A stretch of 49,527 nt of DNA from an uncultured Alphaproteobacteria bacterium (GTDB lineage: Bacteria; Pseudomonadota; Alphaproteobacteria; RF32; CAG-239): assembly GCA_934277435.1 (NCBI GenBank), contig CAKQUE010000011.1:1-49527 (forward strand), written 5' to 3'. Every line of letters begins with the position of its first letter. Position 1 is the first letter of the stretch. A model generated the notes under the pieces. The model did not search any database. It worked only from the letters and a program-made list of their open reading frames with translations, and was not told the origin of the DNA. Positions 1-8,747 of the stretch are shown here, one piece after another. A program made the translations under genes and the position numbers.

Positions 1-171
1 CTCATGCCGCTTTATAGGCTGAGGCAGACTGGAGAATCCACGACTTTGTTGCCATCGGCAACGCATATTGACATTGCTGCCTAAATGACGTTATGGATTC
101 TCGCCGACCACAGCCAGTTGGGTGTGGTGGCAAGAATGACATCAACAAACACCTAACCAAAGCAAAAAAAA
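1..171. other. Intergenic region with nested palindromes, no gene seen
   Basis: No open frame is supported here. The stretch holds several complementary segments: GTTGCC/GGCAAC as a short hairpin near 50-64, GAGAATCCA near 34 matching TGGATTCTC near 95, and a longer hairpin at about 98-136 in which TTCTCGCC and ACCACA pair with TGTGGT and GGCAAGAA. The TGGATTCTCGCC...GGCAAGAATGACA layout resembles dispersed palindromic repeats common between alphaproteobacterial genes. It lies downstream of the kinase gene on the minus strand and may also act in its transcript end. Confidence 0.4.
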
Positions 172-1071
172 CTAAACTAAATGCAAATAACGAGAAAGTC
201 TAAAGTATTGGCGCAGACTCCAAAGCAGACACATTTCCTTGCGGAAACTGCTATGTTTTTTAGGATTAATCAAACGCCGATATAAATGATTAAGATAAAA
301 CAGCTGCACGCCATAAAGCCAATATTCCGCACTGATTTCATTTTGCAAAAGCGGTTCAATCATTTTACGCAGACGGGCAAAATGCCCTATTCTACCCCAC
401 AGACCACGAAAACCGCAAAGCTGCAAAAACAGGTAACAAATATCCTCAATTTCATAACCATAGCGGATTTGTTCAAAATCAAGCAAATGCGGTACGCCGT
501 TTTTATCTAGTAAAATATTGTTTGCTGTCAAATCACCGTGAATAAACTTGGCGCTGCTTTCCAAACATACCAACTCGGGCTTGATTTTTTGCCAAAAATA
601 TTTGCCAAGCAATCGTCCGGCTAAGCTTGTGTCTTTTTGCAGACATTCCGAGATTTTTTCAATCATCTTTGGCATATTCTGCTGAGGCCTAATATATTCC
701 TTAGCTACATCGCAAGCCTGAAACTTGCTGTACTCCGTTTGCAATTTAGCAAACAACTCCGGCGAACAATCTTTATATTTTAGCTTGTGTCCAGTTACAT
801 AAGGCATTGCCAATAAATAAAAATCAGCAAACTTTTCTTGCCGTAGCGGATATAAAAAATCTAGCTGCGACAGCACATTTTTCATATGCAAAAATATGCC
901 TCTCTCTCTCTCTGCAGAAATCAGCTTTAAGAAGAATACACCTTGTACAGTTTTTATGCAAAAATTATACGAGCTTCCACCAATACAAATTTCTTTCACA
1001 CTCAAAATTTGCGGAAAAATTTGCTCTTTTCGTAGAAAATCGGCTAATTCTTGACTTTGAGCAAATTTCAC
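172..1071 (-). CDS. APH/choline-kinase family phosphotransferase
   Basis: A 299-residue protein with the small-molecule kinase (aminoglycoside phosphotransferase/choline kinase-like) fold. The catalytic Brenner motif is visible as HGDLTANN at residues 178-185, followed by the metal-binding DFE at 198-200. A likely ATP-contacting lysine sits in FFLKL at about residue 49. The start is GTG and overlaps the pheA stop as GTGA, so the two are translationally coupled. The natural substrate cannot be read from sequence; such proteins in envelope contexts can phosphorylate sugars, choline or thiamine. Its place beside pheA does not make it an antibiotic resistance gene. Confidence 0.8.
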   Translation of the reverse strand: MKFAQSQELADFLRKEQIFPQILSVKEICIGGSSYNFCIKTVQGVFFLKLISAERERGIFLHMKNVLSQLDFLYPLRQEKFADFYLLAMPYVTGHKLKYKDCSPELFAKLQTEYSKFQACDVAKEYIRPQQNMPKMIEKISECLQKDTSLAGRLLGKYFWQKIKPELVCLESSAKFIHGDLTANNILLDKNGVPHLLDFEQIRYGYEIEDICYLFLQLCGFRGLWGRIGHFARLRKMIEPLLQNEISAEYWLYGVQLFYLNHLYRRLINPKKHSSFRKEMCLLWSLRQYFRLSRYLHLV

Positions 1072-1910
1072 TTGTTTTTACGCTCCCGATATAAATTGGC
1101 TTTGTAGCAGCCCAAAATCTGAAATTCTTCCGAAAAAAACTTCAGCTCTTCTAAAGCGTAGCGCAAAGCTTTTGCTTCCACATGCTGCTCCACCTCAATA
1201 TAAAACTGCGCCGAAAAGAAATGCCCGTTCAGTAAATAGCTTTCCAACTTGCAGATATTGATTCCATTGGTGGCAAAACCACCCAAAACCTTATACAAAG
1301 CCGCTGGAATATGTTTTGTTACAAACACAATACTGGTGATAAACTTGCCCCCGTCATCAACCGGCACAACCTCTTCTTTTTGCATAATCAAAAAACGAGT
1401 CGTGTTGTTGTCGGCGTTTTCAATATTAGACGCCAAAATCTGCAGCCCATAAATTTCTGCCGCCAATCTAGAGGCAATAGCCGCCTTAGTTTTGTCTTGC
1501 TCTTGGGCTATTTTTTCACAAGATTTTGCCGTGTCAATACGGTTCAGCGCCTTGATATTATGTTTTTGCAAAAACTCGGAGCATTGCGCCAAAGCTTGCG
1601 GATGCGACGCCGCACACACAATATCTTCAAGCCTTGCGCCTTTGACGCCTATCAGCTGATGTTCCACCCGCAAAAAATGCTCTCCCACAATGTGCAATCC
1701 AACTTTTGGCAGCAAAAAATGCACATCGGTAACCCGTCCGGCGTTGGAATTTTCCACCGGAATAACAGCCTTGTCCACGCTGCCGTTTTTGACCATTTCC
1801 ATAGCGATTTCAAAAGTGTCGCATGGCACATATTCTTGGTTTGGGAAAAGCTGTTGGCAGGCAATGTGCGAATACGCCCCCGGAGTCCCCTGATATGCGA
1901 TTTTTAACAT
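1068..1910 (-). CDS. pheA: Prephenate dehydratase with ACT domain
   Basis: Converts prephenate to phenylpyruvate in phenylalanine synthesis. The 280-residue length fits the monofunctional enzyme: a periplasmic-binding-like catalytic domain from residue 1 (IAYQGTPGAYSH) with the catalytic TRF motif at 171-173, then an ACT regulatory domain from about 190. In the ACT domain the usual Phe-binding GAL and ESRP motifs read AAL (203-205) and ESYL (223-226), so feedback inhibition may be altered. GAGGTGAG precedes the ATG. It ends in a 4-base overlap with the kinase gene. No chorismate mutase domain is present. Confidence 0.95.
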   Translation of the reverse strand: MLKIAYQGTPGAYSHIACQQLFPNQEYVPCDTFEIAMEMVKNGSVDKAVIPVENSNAGRVTDVHFLLPKVGLHIVGEHFLRVEHQLIGVKGARLEDIVCAASHPQALAQCSEFLQKHNIKALNRIDTAKSCEKIAQEQDKTKAAIASRLAAEIYGLQILASNIENADNNTTRFLIMQKEEVVPVDDGGKFITSIVFVTKHIPAALYKVLGGFATNGINICKLESYLLNGHFFSAQFYIEVEQHVEAKALRYALEELKFFSEEFQILGCYKANLYRERKNK

Positions 1911-1924
1911 ATCAACTCACCTCG

Positions 1925-4144
1925 CTATTTGAAAAACTTGTTACTTTTTGGAAAACCAAACGGTACAACCTTACCAATTTGCGCCCTGTGTCCCAACCAG
2001 CCGATTAGTTCTTTTTCGGTACTGATTCCGCCGGCGCGGTTATAGCTGAAACCGTCCTCGCCTTTGAAAATTTGAATATCCGATATATTGCCGTCTTTAT
2101 ACTTTTGCAGCAACACGCCGTGACCACGCGCCATAGTCGGGATTTCCTCGGCCTTAAACACCAGTAAACGACGGTTTTCACCCACCACAGCCACATAATC
2201 TCCGGTCATCGGCAAGCAGAATTTCATATTTTCATCATCGGCAACATTCATAATTTTGCGCCCGTTACGAGTTTGCGCCAGCAAATGATTTTCATCAACA
2301 ATAAAGCCATAGCCTTTGTCCGAAGCAATCAAATAGCTCGTTCCGGCCTCATATACAAACATTGCCACAACATCATCATTGTTGGCCAAATCTATCATCA
2401 ACCGCACCGGCTGACCAAAACCGCGGCCGCTTGGAATATCTTTAGCGGCAATGTTGAAAAACTTGCCTTTGTTATCCAGCAGCACAATTTTATCCGTAGT
2501 CTGCGCGTGCAAAGCATAAAGCAATGCGTCATCGTCTTTGAACTTAAATTCATCGTTCAAATCGGCATGGCCTTTAATGCAGCGTATCCAGCCTTTTTGC
2601 GACAAAATAACCGTAATCGGCTCTTTTTCTATCAACGCTTCCACCGGAACATCTATATCCGCCGGAGCTTCGGCAAATTCGGTGCGGCGACGACCTAAAG
2701 CCGTTTTTTTACTGTATTTTTCTTTAGTTTTTTTAATTTCTTCGGCAATAGCCTTCCAGCGCTCGGCCTCATCATCGTGCAAAATTTCTAATTTAGCCTT
2801 TTCTTCCAGCAAATCCGAATGTTCGGCGTTAATCTGCTCTTCATCAAGCTTGCGCAAATTACGCAGTTTCATATTCAAAATGGCTTCAGCTTGATTATCC
2901 GTCAACTTAAATTCCGCCATCATAATTTTTTTCGGCTCGTCTTCTTCGCGGATTATGCGGATAATTTCATCCAAATTCAAATACGCAGTCAAATAGCCTT
3001 CCAAAATCTCTAAACGCGCGTTAATTTTACTCAGGCGGAATTTGATTTTACGCAGCAAAACAGCGTTGCGATGCACCAAATAGTCATGCAGCACTTCTTT
3101 TATGCTCATCACTCTAGGGACGCAGTCCAAATCCAACACGTTCATATTCATGTTAAACTTGGCTTCCAAATCGGTTTGGCGGAATAGTTGTTCCATCAGC
3201 ATAGCGGCGTCTACCGTGCGGTTTTTAGGCTCTAGCACAATGCGCACGTCTTGCGCCGATTCATCGCGCACATCGCTCAAAAACGGAAGTTTTTTATTCA
3301 GCAGTAACTCAGCGATTTTTTCAATCAACTTAGATTTTATCACCTGATACGGAATCTCCGTTACCACAATTTGATATTGTCCGTGTCCCAAATCTTCGGT
3401 TGTCCATTTGGCGCGGATACGAAAACTGCCCTTGCCTTGCTTATAATTGTTCAAAATTGTGTCAAACGAGTCAATAATCACACCGCCGGTCGGAAAATCC
3501 GGTCCTTTCAAACGGCGCACCAACGGCTCGTCATCGCTATCCGGATTCTCTATCAAATACAGCAAAGCATCGCTGATTTCACTTAGATTATGCGGCGGAA
3601 TATTGGTTGCCATACCCACGGCAATACCCATAGAACCGTTGCACAGCAAATTCGGCACCATTGCCGGCATCACAACCGGCTCGCTGTCTTCACCATCGTA
3701 TGTATCCATAAAATCAACGGCATCATCGTTTAAGCCGTCCATCAAATCCATGGCAAATTCGGTCAAACGAGCTTCGGTATAACGCATAGCCGCCGCGCCG
3801 TCACCATCGATATTACCAAAGTTCCCCTGCCCGTCAACCAGCGGATAGCGCACCGAAAAATCTTGCGCCAAACGCACCATGGCGCCATAAACTGCCGTAT
3901 CGCCGTGTGGGTGATATTTACCGATAACATCGCCGACCACACGGGCGCATTTTTTAAAGCCGTTTTTAGGGTCCAAGTGCAGTTGGCGCATAGCATACAT
4001 CAAGCGGCGATGCACAGGTTTCAAACCATCGCGCACATCCGGAAGAGAACGCGAAACAATGGTTGACATAGCATACGATAAATAACGTTTGCTAAGCTCT
4101 TCACCGAGTTGCACATCTTTTATTTTGGCATTTTCTTCAACCAT
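1925..4144 (-). CDS. parC: DNA topoisomerase IV subunit A
   Basis: Breakage-reunion subunit that decatenates daughter chromosomes with ParE. The 739-residue protein has the N-terminal winged-helix/tower core with the active-site tyrosine at 122 in AMRYTEARL, and a short C-terminal domain of beta-pinwheel blades, which separates it from the longer GyrA. It lies directly downstream of recO, an arrangement typical of Alphaproteobacteria. The quinolone-determining segment reads HPHGDTAVYGAMV, with Thr at 83 and Gly at 87 where sensitive enzymes usually have Ser and an acidic residue. AGGTGG lies upstream of the ATG. Confidence 0.95.
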   Translation of the reverse strand: MVEENAKIKDVQLGEELSKRYLSYAMSTIVSRSLPDVRDGLKPVHRRLMYAMRQLHLDPKNGFKKCARVVGDVIGKYHPHGDTAVYGAMVRLAQDFSVRYPLVDGQGNFGNIDGDGAAAMRYTEARLTEFAMDLMDGLNDDAVDFMDTYDGEDSEPVVMPAMVPNLLCNGSMGIAVGMATNIPPHNLSEISDALLYLIENPDSDDEPLVRRLKGPDFPTGGVIIDSFDTILNNYKQGKGSFRIRAKWTTEDLGHGQYQIVVTEIPYQVIKSKLIEKIAELLLNKKLPFLSDVRDESAQDVRIVLEPKNRTVDAAMLMEQLFRQTDLEAKFNMNMNVLDLDCVPRVMSIKEVLHDYLVHRNAVLLRKIKFRLSKINARLEILEGYLTAYLNLDEIIRIIREEDEPKKIMMAEFKLTDNQAEAILNMKLRNLRKLDEEQINAEHSDLLEEKAKLEILHDDEAERWKAIAEEIKKTKEKYSKKTALGRRRTEFAEAPADIDVPVEALIEKEPITVILSQKGWIRCIKGHADLNDEFKFKDDDALLYALHAQTTDKIVLLDNKGKFFNIAAKDIPSGRGFGQPVRLMIDLANNDDVVAMFVYEAGTSYLIASDKGYGFIVDENHLLAQTRNGRKIMNVADDENMKFCLPMTGDYVAVVGENRRLLVFKAEEIPTMARGHGVLLQKYKDGNISDIQIFKGEDGFSYNRAGGISTEKELIGWLGHRAQIGKVVPFGFPKSNKFFK

Positions 4145-4151
4145 TTTCCAC

Positions 4152-4886
4152 CTACATTTTCATTTGATATTTTTTAACAACGTTCAGCAAATTAGCACGT
4201 TTTTCCGGCAATTGCAAGTTATGACCGGCTAAAAAATTCTTTGTTAAAAATCCACCCGTCATCTTTAATAAATCTGCCACTTCCGCGCGCTGCGGACGAT
4301 AGTTTTTATCCACAATATAATGCGGATAAGCATAGAGTTTGTCTTTATACGGCTCTCCCACTGCAGCGCACACAGCGCGTCCGGTTTTTGGCGAGATATA
4401 TGACAAATCATTAGTCTTGCCTGTTACAGCGCATTCGCTCACATCTAGTCCAACACCCAAAAAATCTAACAGATAATATTCAAAAAACGAATAATACACC
4501 AGCCAGTTATCTTCATGTATATGTTGAAAAAAATCTTTTATCACCTTGTAAAAATAGCCTAAATTATCATTTTCTGCCACGCAAACATCTAGCAGCCGAC
4601 ATAGTGAAGAAAGCGCTTCAATCTTATCTGTATCCAACATAAAATCAGCCGTGTGAGATTCCACCAATTCGGCGCCCTTCAGGCTCAGCATATTTTCTTC
4701 TACCCGCGCGTAAGCGTTGAACGAAATATAATTGCCAAGCTGATACACACCCAAGCTACGTTTGCTGTGCGCTCCATTGATATAGCCGACGATTTTACCA
4801 TATTCAGGACAAACCAAAGTTGCAATCATCGACTTTTCGCCATGATTTTTCAATTTGATAATATATCCCTCGCCGCTGAACTGCAT
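4152..4886 (-). CDS. recO: DNA repair protein RecO
   Basis: RecO helps load RecA on SSB-coated DNA in the RecFOR gap-repair pathway. The 244-residue protein has the N-terminal OB-fold beginning at residue 3 (FSGEGYIIKLKNHGEKSMIATLV) and a helical C-terminal part. The RecO zinc-binding cysteines are not complete: only CAVTGKTN near the middle keeps one obvious cysteine. It sits 7 bp upstream of parC, after kdsA. The SD sequence is weak (AAGCC), suggesting coupling to kdsA translation. Confidence 0.9.
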   Translation of the reverse strand: MQFSGEGYIIKLKNHGEKSMIATLVCPEYGKIVGYINGAHSKRSLGVYQLGNYISFNAYARVEENMLSLKGAELVESHTADFMLDTDKIEALSSLCRLLDVCVAENDNLGYFYKVIKDFFQHIHEDNWLVYYSFFEYYLLDFLGVGLDVSECAVTGKTNDLSYISPKTGRAVCAAVGEPYKDKLYAYPHYIVDKNYRPQRAEVADLLKMTGGFLTKNFLAGHNLQLPEKRANLLNVVKKYQMKM

Positions 4887-4892
4887 TTTGGC

Positions 4893-5738
4893 TTAATACT
4901 CGTGAATAATAGATTTATTAACCTTATCGAATGCCATCAACTCACTGATAACTCTTTCCATGTCTGACAGATAAATGGAGTTTGGTCCGTCAGACAAAGC
5001 TTTTTCCGGATTTTCGTGTGTTTCGATAAACACTGCTGCCACGCCAACCGCCACAGCCGCGCGCGCCAAAACCGGAGCAAACTCTCGCTGACCGCCGGTA
5101 CTGCCGCCAAGTCCTCCCGGTTGTTGAACCGAGTGAGTAGCGTCAAAAATCAGCGGATAGCCGCAATCTTTAGCAATTTGCGGAAAAGCTCGCATATCGG
5201 TTACAAGCGTGTTATAGCCGAAACTGGTGCCTCGTTCTGTCACACAAATATTAAAGTTGCCGGAATCTTCAACTTTTTTCACAATGTTTTTCACATCCCA
5301 CGGTGCCAAAAACTGCCCTTTTTTAATATTTACCACTTTGCCTGTTTTTGCCGCAGCCACCACCAAATCGGTCTGACGGCACAAAAAAGCCGGAATTTGC
5401 AGCATATCAACATATTTTGCCACAATCGGACATTGCTCGCGCTCATGAATATCAGTCAAAATCGGCAAATCAGGATAAAGTTTGCGGATTTCTTCAAATG
5501 TGCGCATACCTTCTTCCAATCCCACGCCGCGCGCGCCGTTAATAGATGTGCGGTTAGCCTTATCAAATGAAGCCTTAAAAATATATGGAACGCCCAATTT
5601 TTTGGTAATCTCCACCATTTTACCGGCAATAAAAATAGCGTGCTCACGGCTTTCTATTTGACATGGACCGGCTATAATTGCAAGCGGCAATTTATTACCC
5701 AGCTCAACTTTACCGACTTTAATCACTTTTTGTTCCAT
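4893..5738 (-). CDS. kdsA: 3-deoxy-8-phosphooctulonate synthase
   Basis: Condenses phosphoenolpyruvate with arabinose 5-phosphate to give KDO 8-phosphate, the precursor of the inner LPS core. The 281-residue protein shows the class I DAHP/KDO8P synthase barrel: AGPCQIES near residue 24, FKASFDKANRTS near 54, the GTSFGYNTLVTDMR segment, and FDATHSVQQPGG. A conserved LPS gene of this kind implies a KDO-containing outer membrane. AAGGAG precedes the ATG at 5738. It starts the kdsA-recO-parC-pheA run. Confidence 0.96.
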   Translation of the reverse strand: MEQKVIKVGKVELGNKLPLAIIAGPCQIESREHAIFIAGKMVEITKKLGVPYIFKASFDKANRTSINGARGVGLEEGMRTFEEIRKLYPDLPILTDIHEREQCPIVAKYVDMLQIPAFLCRQTDLVVAAAKTGKVVNIKKGQFLAPWDVKNIVKKVEDSGNFNICVTERGTSFGYNTLVTDMRAFPQIAKDCGYPLIFDATHSVQQPGGLGGSTGGQREFAPVLARAAVAVGVAAVFIETHENPEKALSDGPNSIYLSDMERVISELMAFDKVNKSIIHEY

Positions 5739-5760
5739 ATTTTTTGCTCCTTAAAATTAA

Positions 5761-6306
5761 CTAAAAACTAAAACGCGAGAAAACGAACAATACGTTGCCG
5801 TCATTTTTTATCCCCGGTACATACGCCGCCTGCACATTAATATTGCGGTAGCCAACACCAAACAACGGCAGAGGTAAAGGCACTGGAATATATGCATATT
5901 CATGACGCTGTGTCAGTCCCAATGTATAGCCGATGCCAGCTCTCCATTGATTTTCATCGCCTGCTGTCCAGTTCCATTGGCGAGCATAACCAAAATAGGT
6001 TTCCAAATAAGAATTTGAATCCTTAAACCCCATCGCATATATGCCGGACCAAGTTTGCTCATCGTTTGTATGTGAAATTCCCAAGCCAAAGCCCCAAGCA
6101 TTTTCATTATATTTATCAATATGCTCTTGGTCATAAGCCAAACGATTGTGCCAAGCATAAAAAGGTACATACACATCATAATTATGCTGACAGCGAATAT
6201 CTTTGATATCCTCAAGCAAAAAGTTTCCCCAATCAGCTAATGTGCCGGCTTCTGCAGGTTTAACGGCTAAAAACGCCAAACTCAGCAATAGTGCTATTTT
6301 TTTCAT
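5761..6306 (-). CDS. pagP: Lipid A palmitoyltransferase PagP
   Basis: An outer-membrane barrel enzyme that moves a palmitate chain from phospholipid to lipid A. The 181-residue precursor has a signal peptide ending near residue 20 (KPAEA). Then DVYVPFYAWHNR, DKYNENAWGFG and YAMGFKDS match enterobacterial PagP closely. The catalytic residues His53, Asp96 and Ser97 become 33, 76 and 77 after removing 20 residues, which is the E. coli mature numbering. The barrel ends in a terminal aromatic (FSRFSF). It overlaps the DUF502 stop by one base (TAATG) and lies beside kdsA, consistent with LPS modification. PagP is best known from Gammaproteobacteria and Bordetella. Confidence 0.93.
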   Translation of the reverse strand: MKKIALLLSLAFLAVKPAEAGTLADWGNFLLEDIKDIRCQHNYDVYVPFYAWHNRLAYDQEHIDKYNENAWGFGLGISHTNDEQTWSGIYAMGFKDSNSYLETYFGYARQWNWTAGDENQWRAGIGYTLGLTQRHEYAYIPVPLPLPLFGVGYRNINVQAAYVPGIKNDGNVLFVFSRFSF

Positions 6307-6971
6307 TATTTTTTTATCCTATTCTTTAATTCTGTCGGTGTAACAATACCGCACGATATCACATATTTTATTCCGTCTTCAACACTCATATCCAACTTAA
6401 CCACATCATTTTCCGGCAAAAAGATTAAAAAACCAGAAGTCGGGTTCGGTGTTGTCGGTACAAAAACGCTGATTGTTTTGTTTTGTATTTTTTCATCAAC
6501 TTCACCACCGGTTTCATCTTTACTAACAAAAGCGATTGTCCACAAACCTTTCCGCGGATATTCTATCAAAACCACTTCGCTGAAAGACCGTGTTTTTTGC
6601 GATAAAAAAGTTTCAAAAATTTGTTTCATCAAAGAATATATACTTGAAACAATCGGCATTTTACGCACAAACGCTTCCCATAAACGCACAAAAAATTTAC
6701 CAACATAACCAGTTGTGAGCATACCAATAAAAATCATGGCAATAATCAACAGCAGCAAACCTGCCCCCGGCACCGCATACGGCACAAAATCGCCGATTGA
6801 CCACTGTTTTGGCACCAAACGGCTGGTAACGTCATTAATCCATATCAGCAAATGATAAGACATATACACTGTAATAGCCACCGGCGCGGTCACTACAATA
6901 CCGGTAAAAAAATAACTTTTTATTTTACTGCCAACTTTTTTTGAAGCCTCTTCTATTTTTTCTTCTCTCAT
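6306..6971 (-). CDS. DUF502 family membrane protein
   Basis: A 221-residue inner-membrane protein of the DUF502 family. Two strong membrane segments are visible: YFFTGIVVTAPVAITVYM near residue 20 and AGLLLLIIAMIFIGMLTTGY near 70. A conserved soluble region follows, with the family's RKMPIVSSIYSLMKQ segment. I start it at the ATG at 6971, which overlaps the recJ stop as ATGA; an upstream start at 7028 would run 60 bp into recJ. Its function is unknown; it is commonly found next to recG or recJ-like genes in Alphaproteobacteria. It is coupled to pagP downstream. Confidence 0.85.
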   Translation of the reverse strand: MREEKIEEASKKVGSKIKSYFFTGIVVTAPVAITVYMSYHLLIWINDVTSRLVPKQWSIGDFVPYAVPGAGLLLLIIAMIFIGMLTTGYVGKFFVRLWEAFVRKMPIVSSIYSLMKQIFETFLSQKTRSFSEVVLIEYPRKGLWTIAFVSKDETGGEVDEKIQNKTISVFVPTTPNPTSGFLIFLPENDVVKLDMSVEDGIKYVISCGIVTPTELKNRIKK

Positions 6972-8731
6972 CGTTCCACTCTTTTTATATCGCTTATAAT
7001 CATTTGAATTGTTTTTCGTCCTTGCCATACATCGGTTTTTATCTGTCCCACAACATCAAAAAGTTCTCCGCTGTCATGCAGCATGGCATTGCCTATTTCA
7101 TTATCCGCGGCTCTAAACGCTATGGCTTTCAAACTTCCGCCGTAAGGAGAACCTAAAAAGCAGCTTATATGTCCGCTACCGACTAAACGTGGGCGGTTTA
7201 TATTTACATTTTTTAGCATTATCAGCGGTTCAGGATTACCAGCTCCATATGGTTCCAACATAGCTAAACTGTTGGCAAATTCCTCGGTAATTCCACTCAT
7301 CGACAAAGCTATATCAATATTCAAAACCGGTGAAATTTTTTCTTTGCCCAAACGTTCTTCCACATATTCTCCGACAAATTTTTTAAATTCCGGAATTTGT
7401 TCGGTTGTCAAAGAAAATCCGGCCGCCATAATATGACCGCCGCCATGGGTAATCACTCCTTTTTCTTTGGCGGCAATAATCAGTGCGCCTAAATCTATTC
7501 CCTCAATTGAACGAGCAGAGCCTTTAACTTCATCAGGTTCAATAGACATCACAAATGATGGTACATTGTAGCGTTCTTTAAGTTTTCCGGCAACAATGCC
7601 AATCACCCCCTGATGCCAATCATCGCCATAAGCAAAAGCTATCGGATATTCTTGAGCTTGACTTTCTACCTGTTCAATTGCCTGCAAAAGCACATAATTT
7701 TCAATATCTTTTCGCTCGGCGTTAAGCGTGTTGAATTTTTCGGCCAGCATTTGAGCCTCTATTTCATTTTCAGAACAAAGAAGCTTGCTGCCAAGCGCCG
7801 CATCACCCACACGTCCGCAGGCGTTTATCCGCGGTCCCAAAACAAAACCCAAATGATAAGAACTAGGCGCGCTTTCAACTGCCGCCGCTTTTAACAGATT
7901 TTTTAAGCCGATATTCTGCTGCTGCGCCATAACTTTCAGCCCTTGACGCACATAAGCCCGATTTAGTCCCAGCAGCGGAACCACATCACAAACAGTCCCC
8001 AAAGCAACCAAATCCAATAATTTTAGCAAATCAGGCGCCGTATGCGATTGATAAAAACCTTTGTTACGAAGTTCGCGATTCAGCGCCACCAAAAACATAA
8101 ATCCCACGCCAACCGCCGACATATACTCTAAATACGGATATTGATTATCTTCGTCCAAACGTTTGGGGTTCACAACAGCATATACCGCTGGTAAAATAGC
8201 CTCCGCCTCATGGTGGTCTATCACTATTATTTCAAATCCGTTTTGCGCCGCACGATTCAAAACATCAAAAGCAGTTGTTCCGCAATCTATGGTAATAACT
8301 AACTTTGTGTCAGACGCCGCAAACTCGCCAAATGCCAAATCACTTGGTCCATACCCTTCTTCACGGCTTGGAATATGTATCTGCGGATTTATCCCAACCT
8401 GCCGAAAAAATTTTGTCAGCTCTGAAGTTGAAGTAGCGCCATCAACATCATAATCCCCGATAATTCCGATTTTTTCACCATTCATAACTGCGGCTGCAAC
8501 AAGCTCGACAGCTTTTTGCATATCCTTCAACACATACGGATCCGGCATCAAATTTTGCACTTTAGGATTTATAAAATTATTAACATCATTAAAAGCCACT
8601 CCACGCACACACAACAAACGAGCTAAATGCTGCGGCAAATTATAGGCTAACGCCATTCGTTCCACAGCACCTTCGTCAACTTTTGATTGCTGCCAGATAT
8701 TTCCGCCCAACGATATGTCTTGATTATTCAT
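6968..8731 (-). CDS. recJ: Single-strand-DNA-specific exonuclease RecJ
   Basis: Degrades single-stranded DNA 5' to 3' in recombination and mismatch repair. The 587-residue protein carries the DHH phosphoesterase motifs DYDVDG at 93-98, the aspartate in TIDCG, and DHH at 172-174, then the DHHA1 domain with GGGHIMAAG, and a C-terminal OB-fold. The length matches the family. The ATG at 8731 has only a weak upstream purine stretch. It is followed by DUF502 with a 4-base overlap. Confidence 0.95.
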   Translation of the reverse strand: MNNQDISLGGNIWQQSKVDEGAVERMALAYNLPQHLARLLCVRGVAFNDVNNFINPKVQNLMPDPYVLKDMQKAVELVAAAVMNGEKIGIIGDYDVDGATSTSELTKFFRQVGINPQIHIPSREEGYGPSDLAFGEFAASDTKLVITIDCGTTAFDVLNRAAQNGFEIIVIDHHEAEAILPAVYAVVNPKRLDEDNQYPYLEYMSAVGVGFMFLVALNRELRNKGFYQSHTAPDLLKLLDLVALGTVCDVVPLLGLNRAYVRQGLKVMAQQQNIGLKNLLKAAAVESAPSSYHLGFVLGPRINACGRVGDAALGSKLLCSENEIEAQMLAEKFNTLNAERKDIENYVLLQAIEQVESQAQEYPIAFAYGDDWHQGVIGIVAGKLKERYNVPSFVMSIEPDEVKGSARSIEGIDLGALIIAAKEKGVITHGGGHIMAAGFSLTTEQIPEFKKFVGEYVEERLGKEKISPVLNIDIALSMSGITEEFANSLAMLEPYGAGNPEPLIMLKNVNINRPRLVGSGHISCFLGSPYGGSLKAIAFRAADNEIGNAMLHDSGELFDVVGQIKTDVWQGRKTIQMIISDIKRVER

Positions 8732-8747
8732 AAGTTATTATAATTCC

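Noticed and set aside
172..1071. Aminoglycoside resistance gene
   Set aside because: Only the general kinase fold motifs match; it is coupled to pheA in a housekeeping run with no mobile element.
1311..1907. A 198-codon plus-strand frame opposite pheA
   Set aside because: Antisense to a well-supported conserved enzyme, no SD, no recognisable domain.
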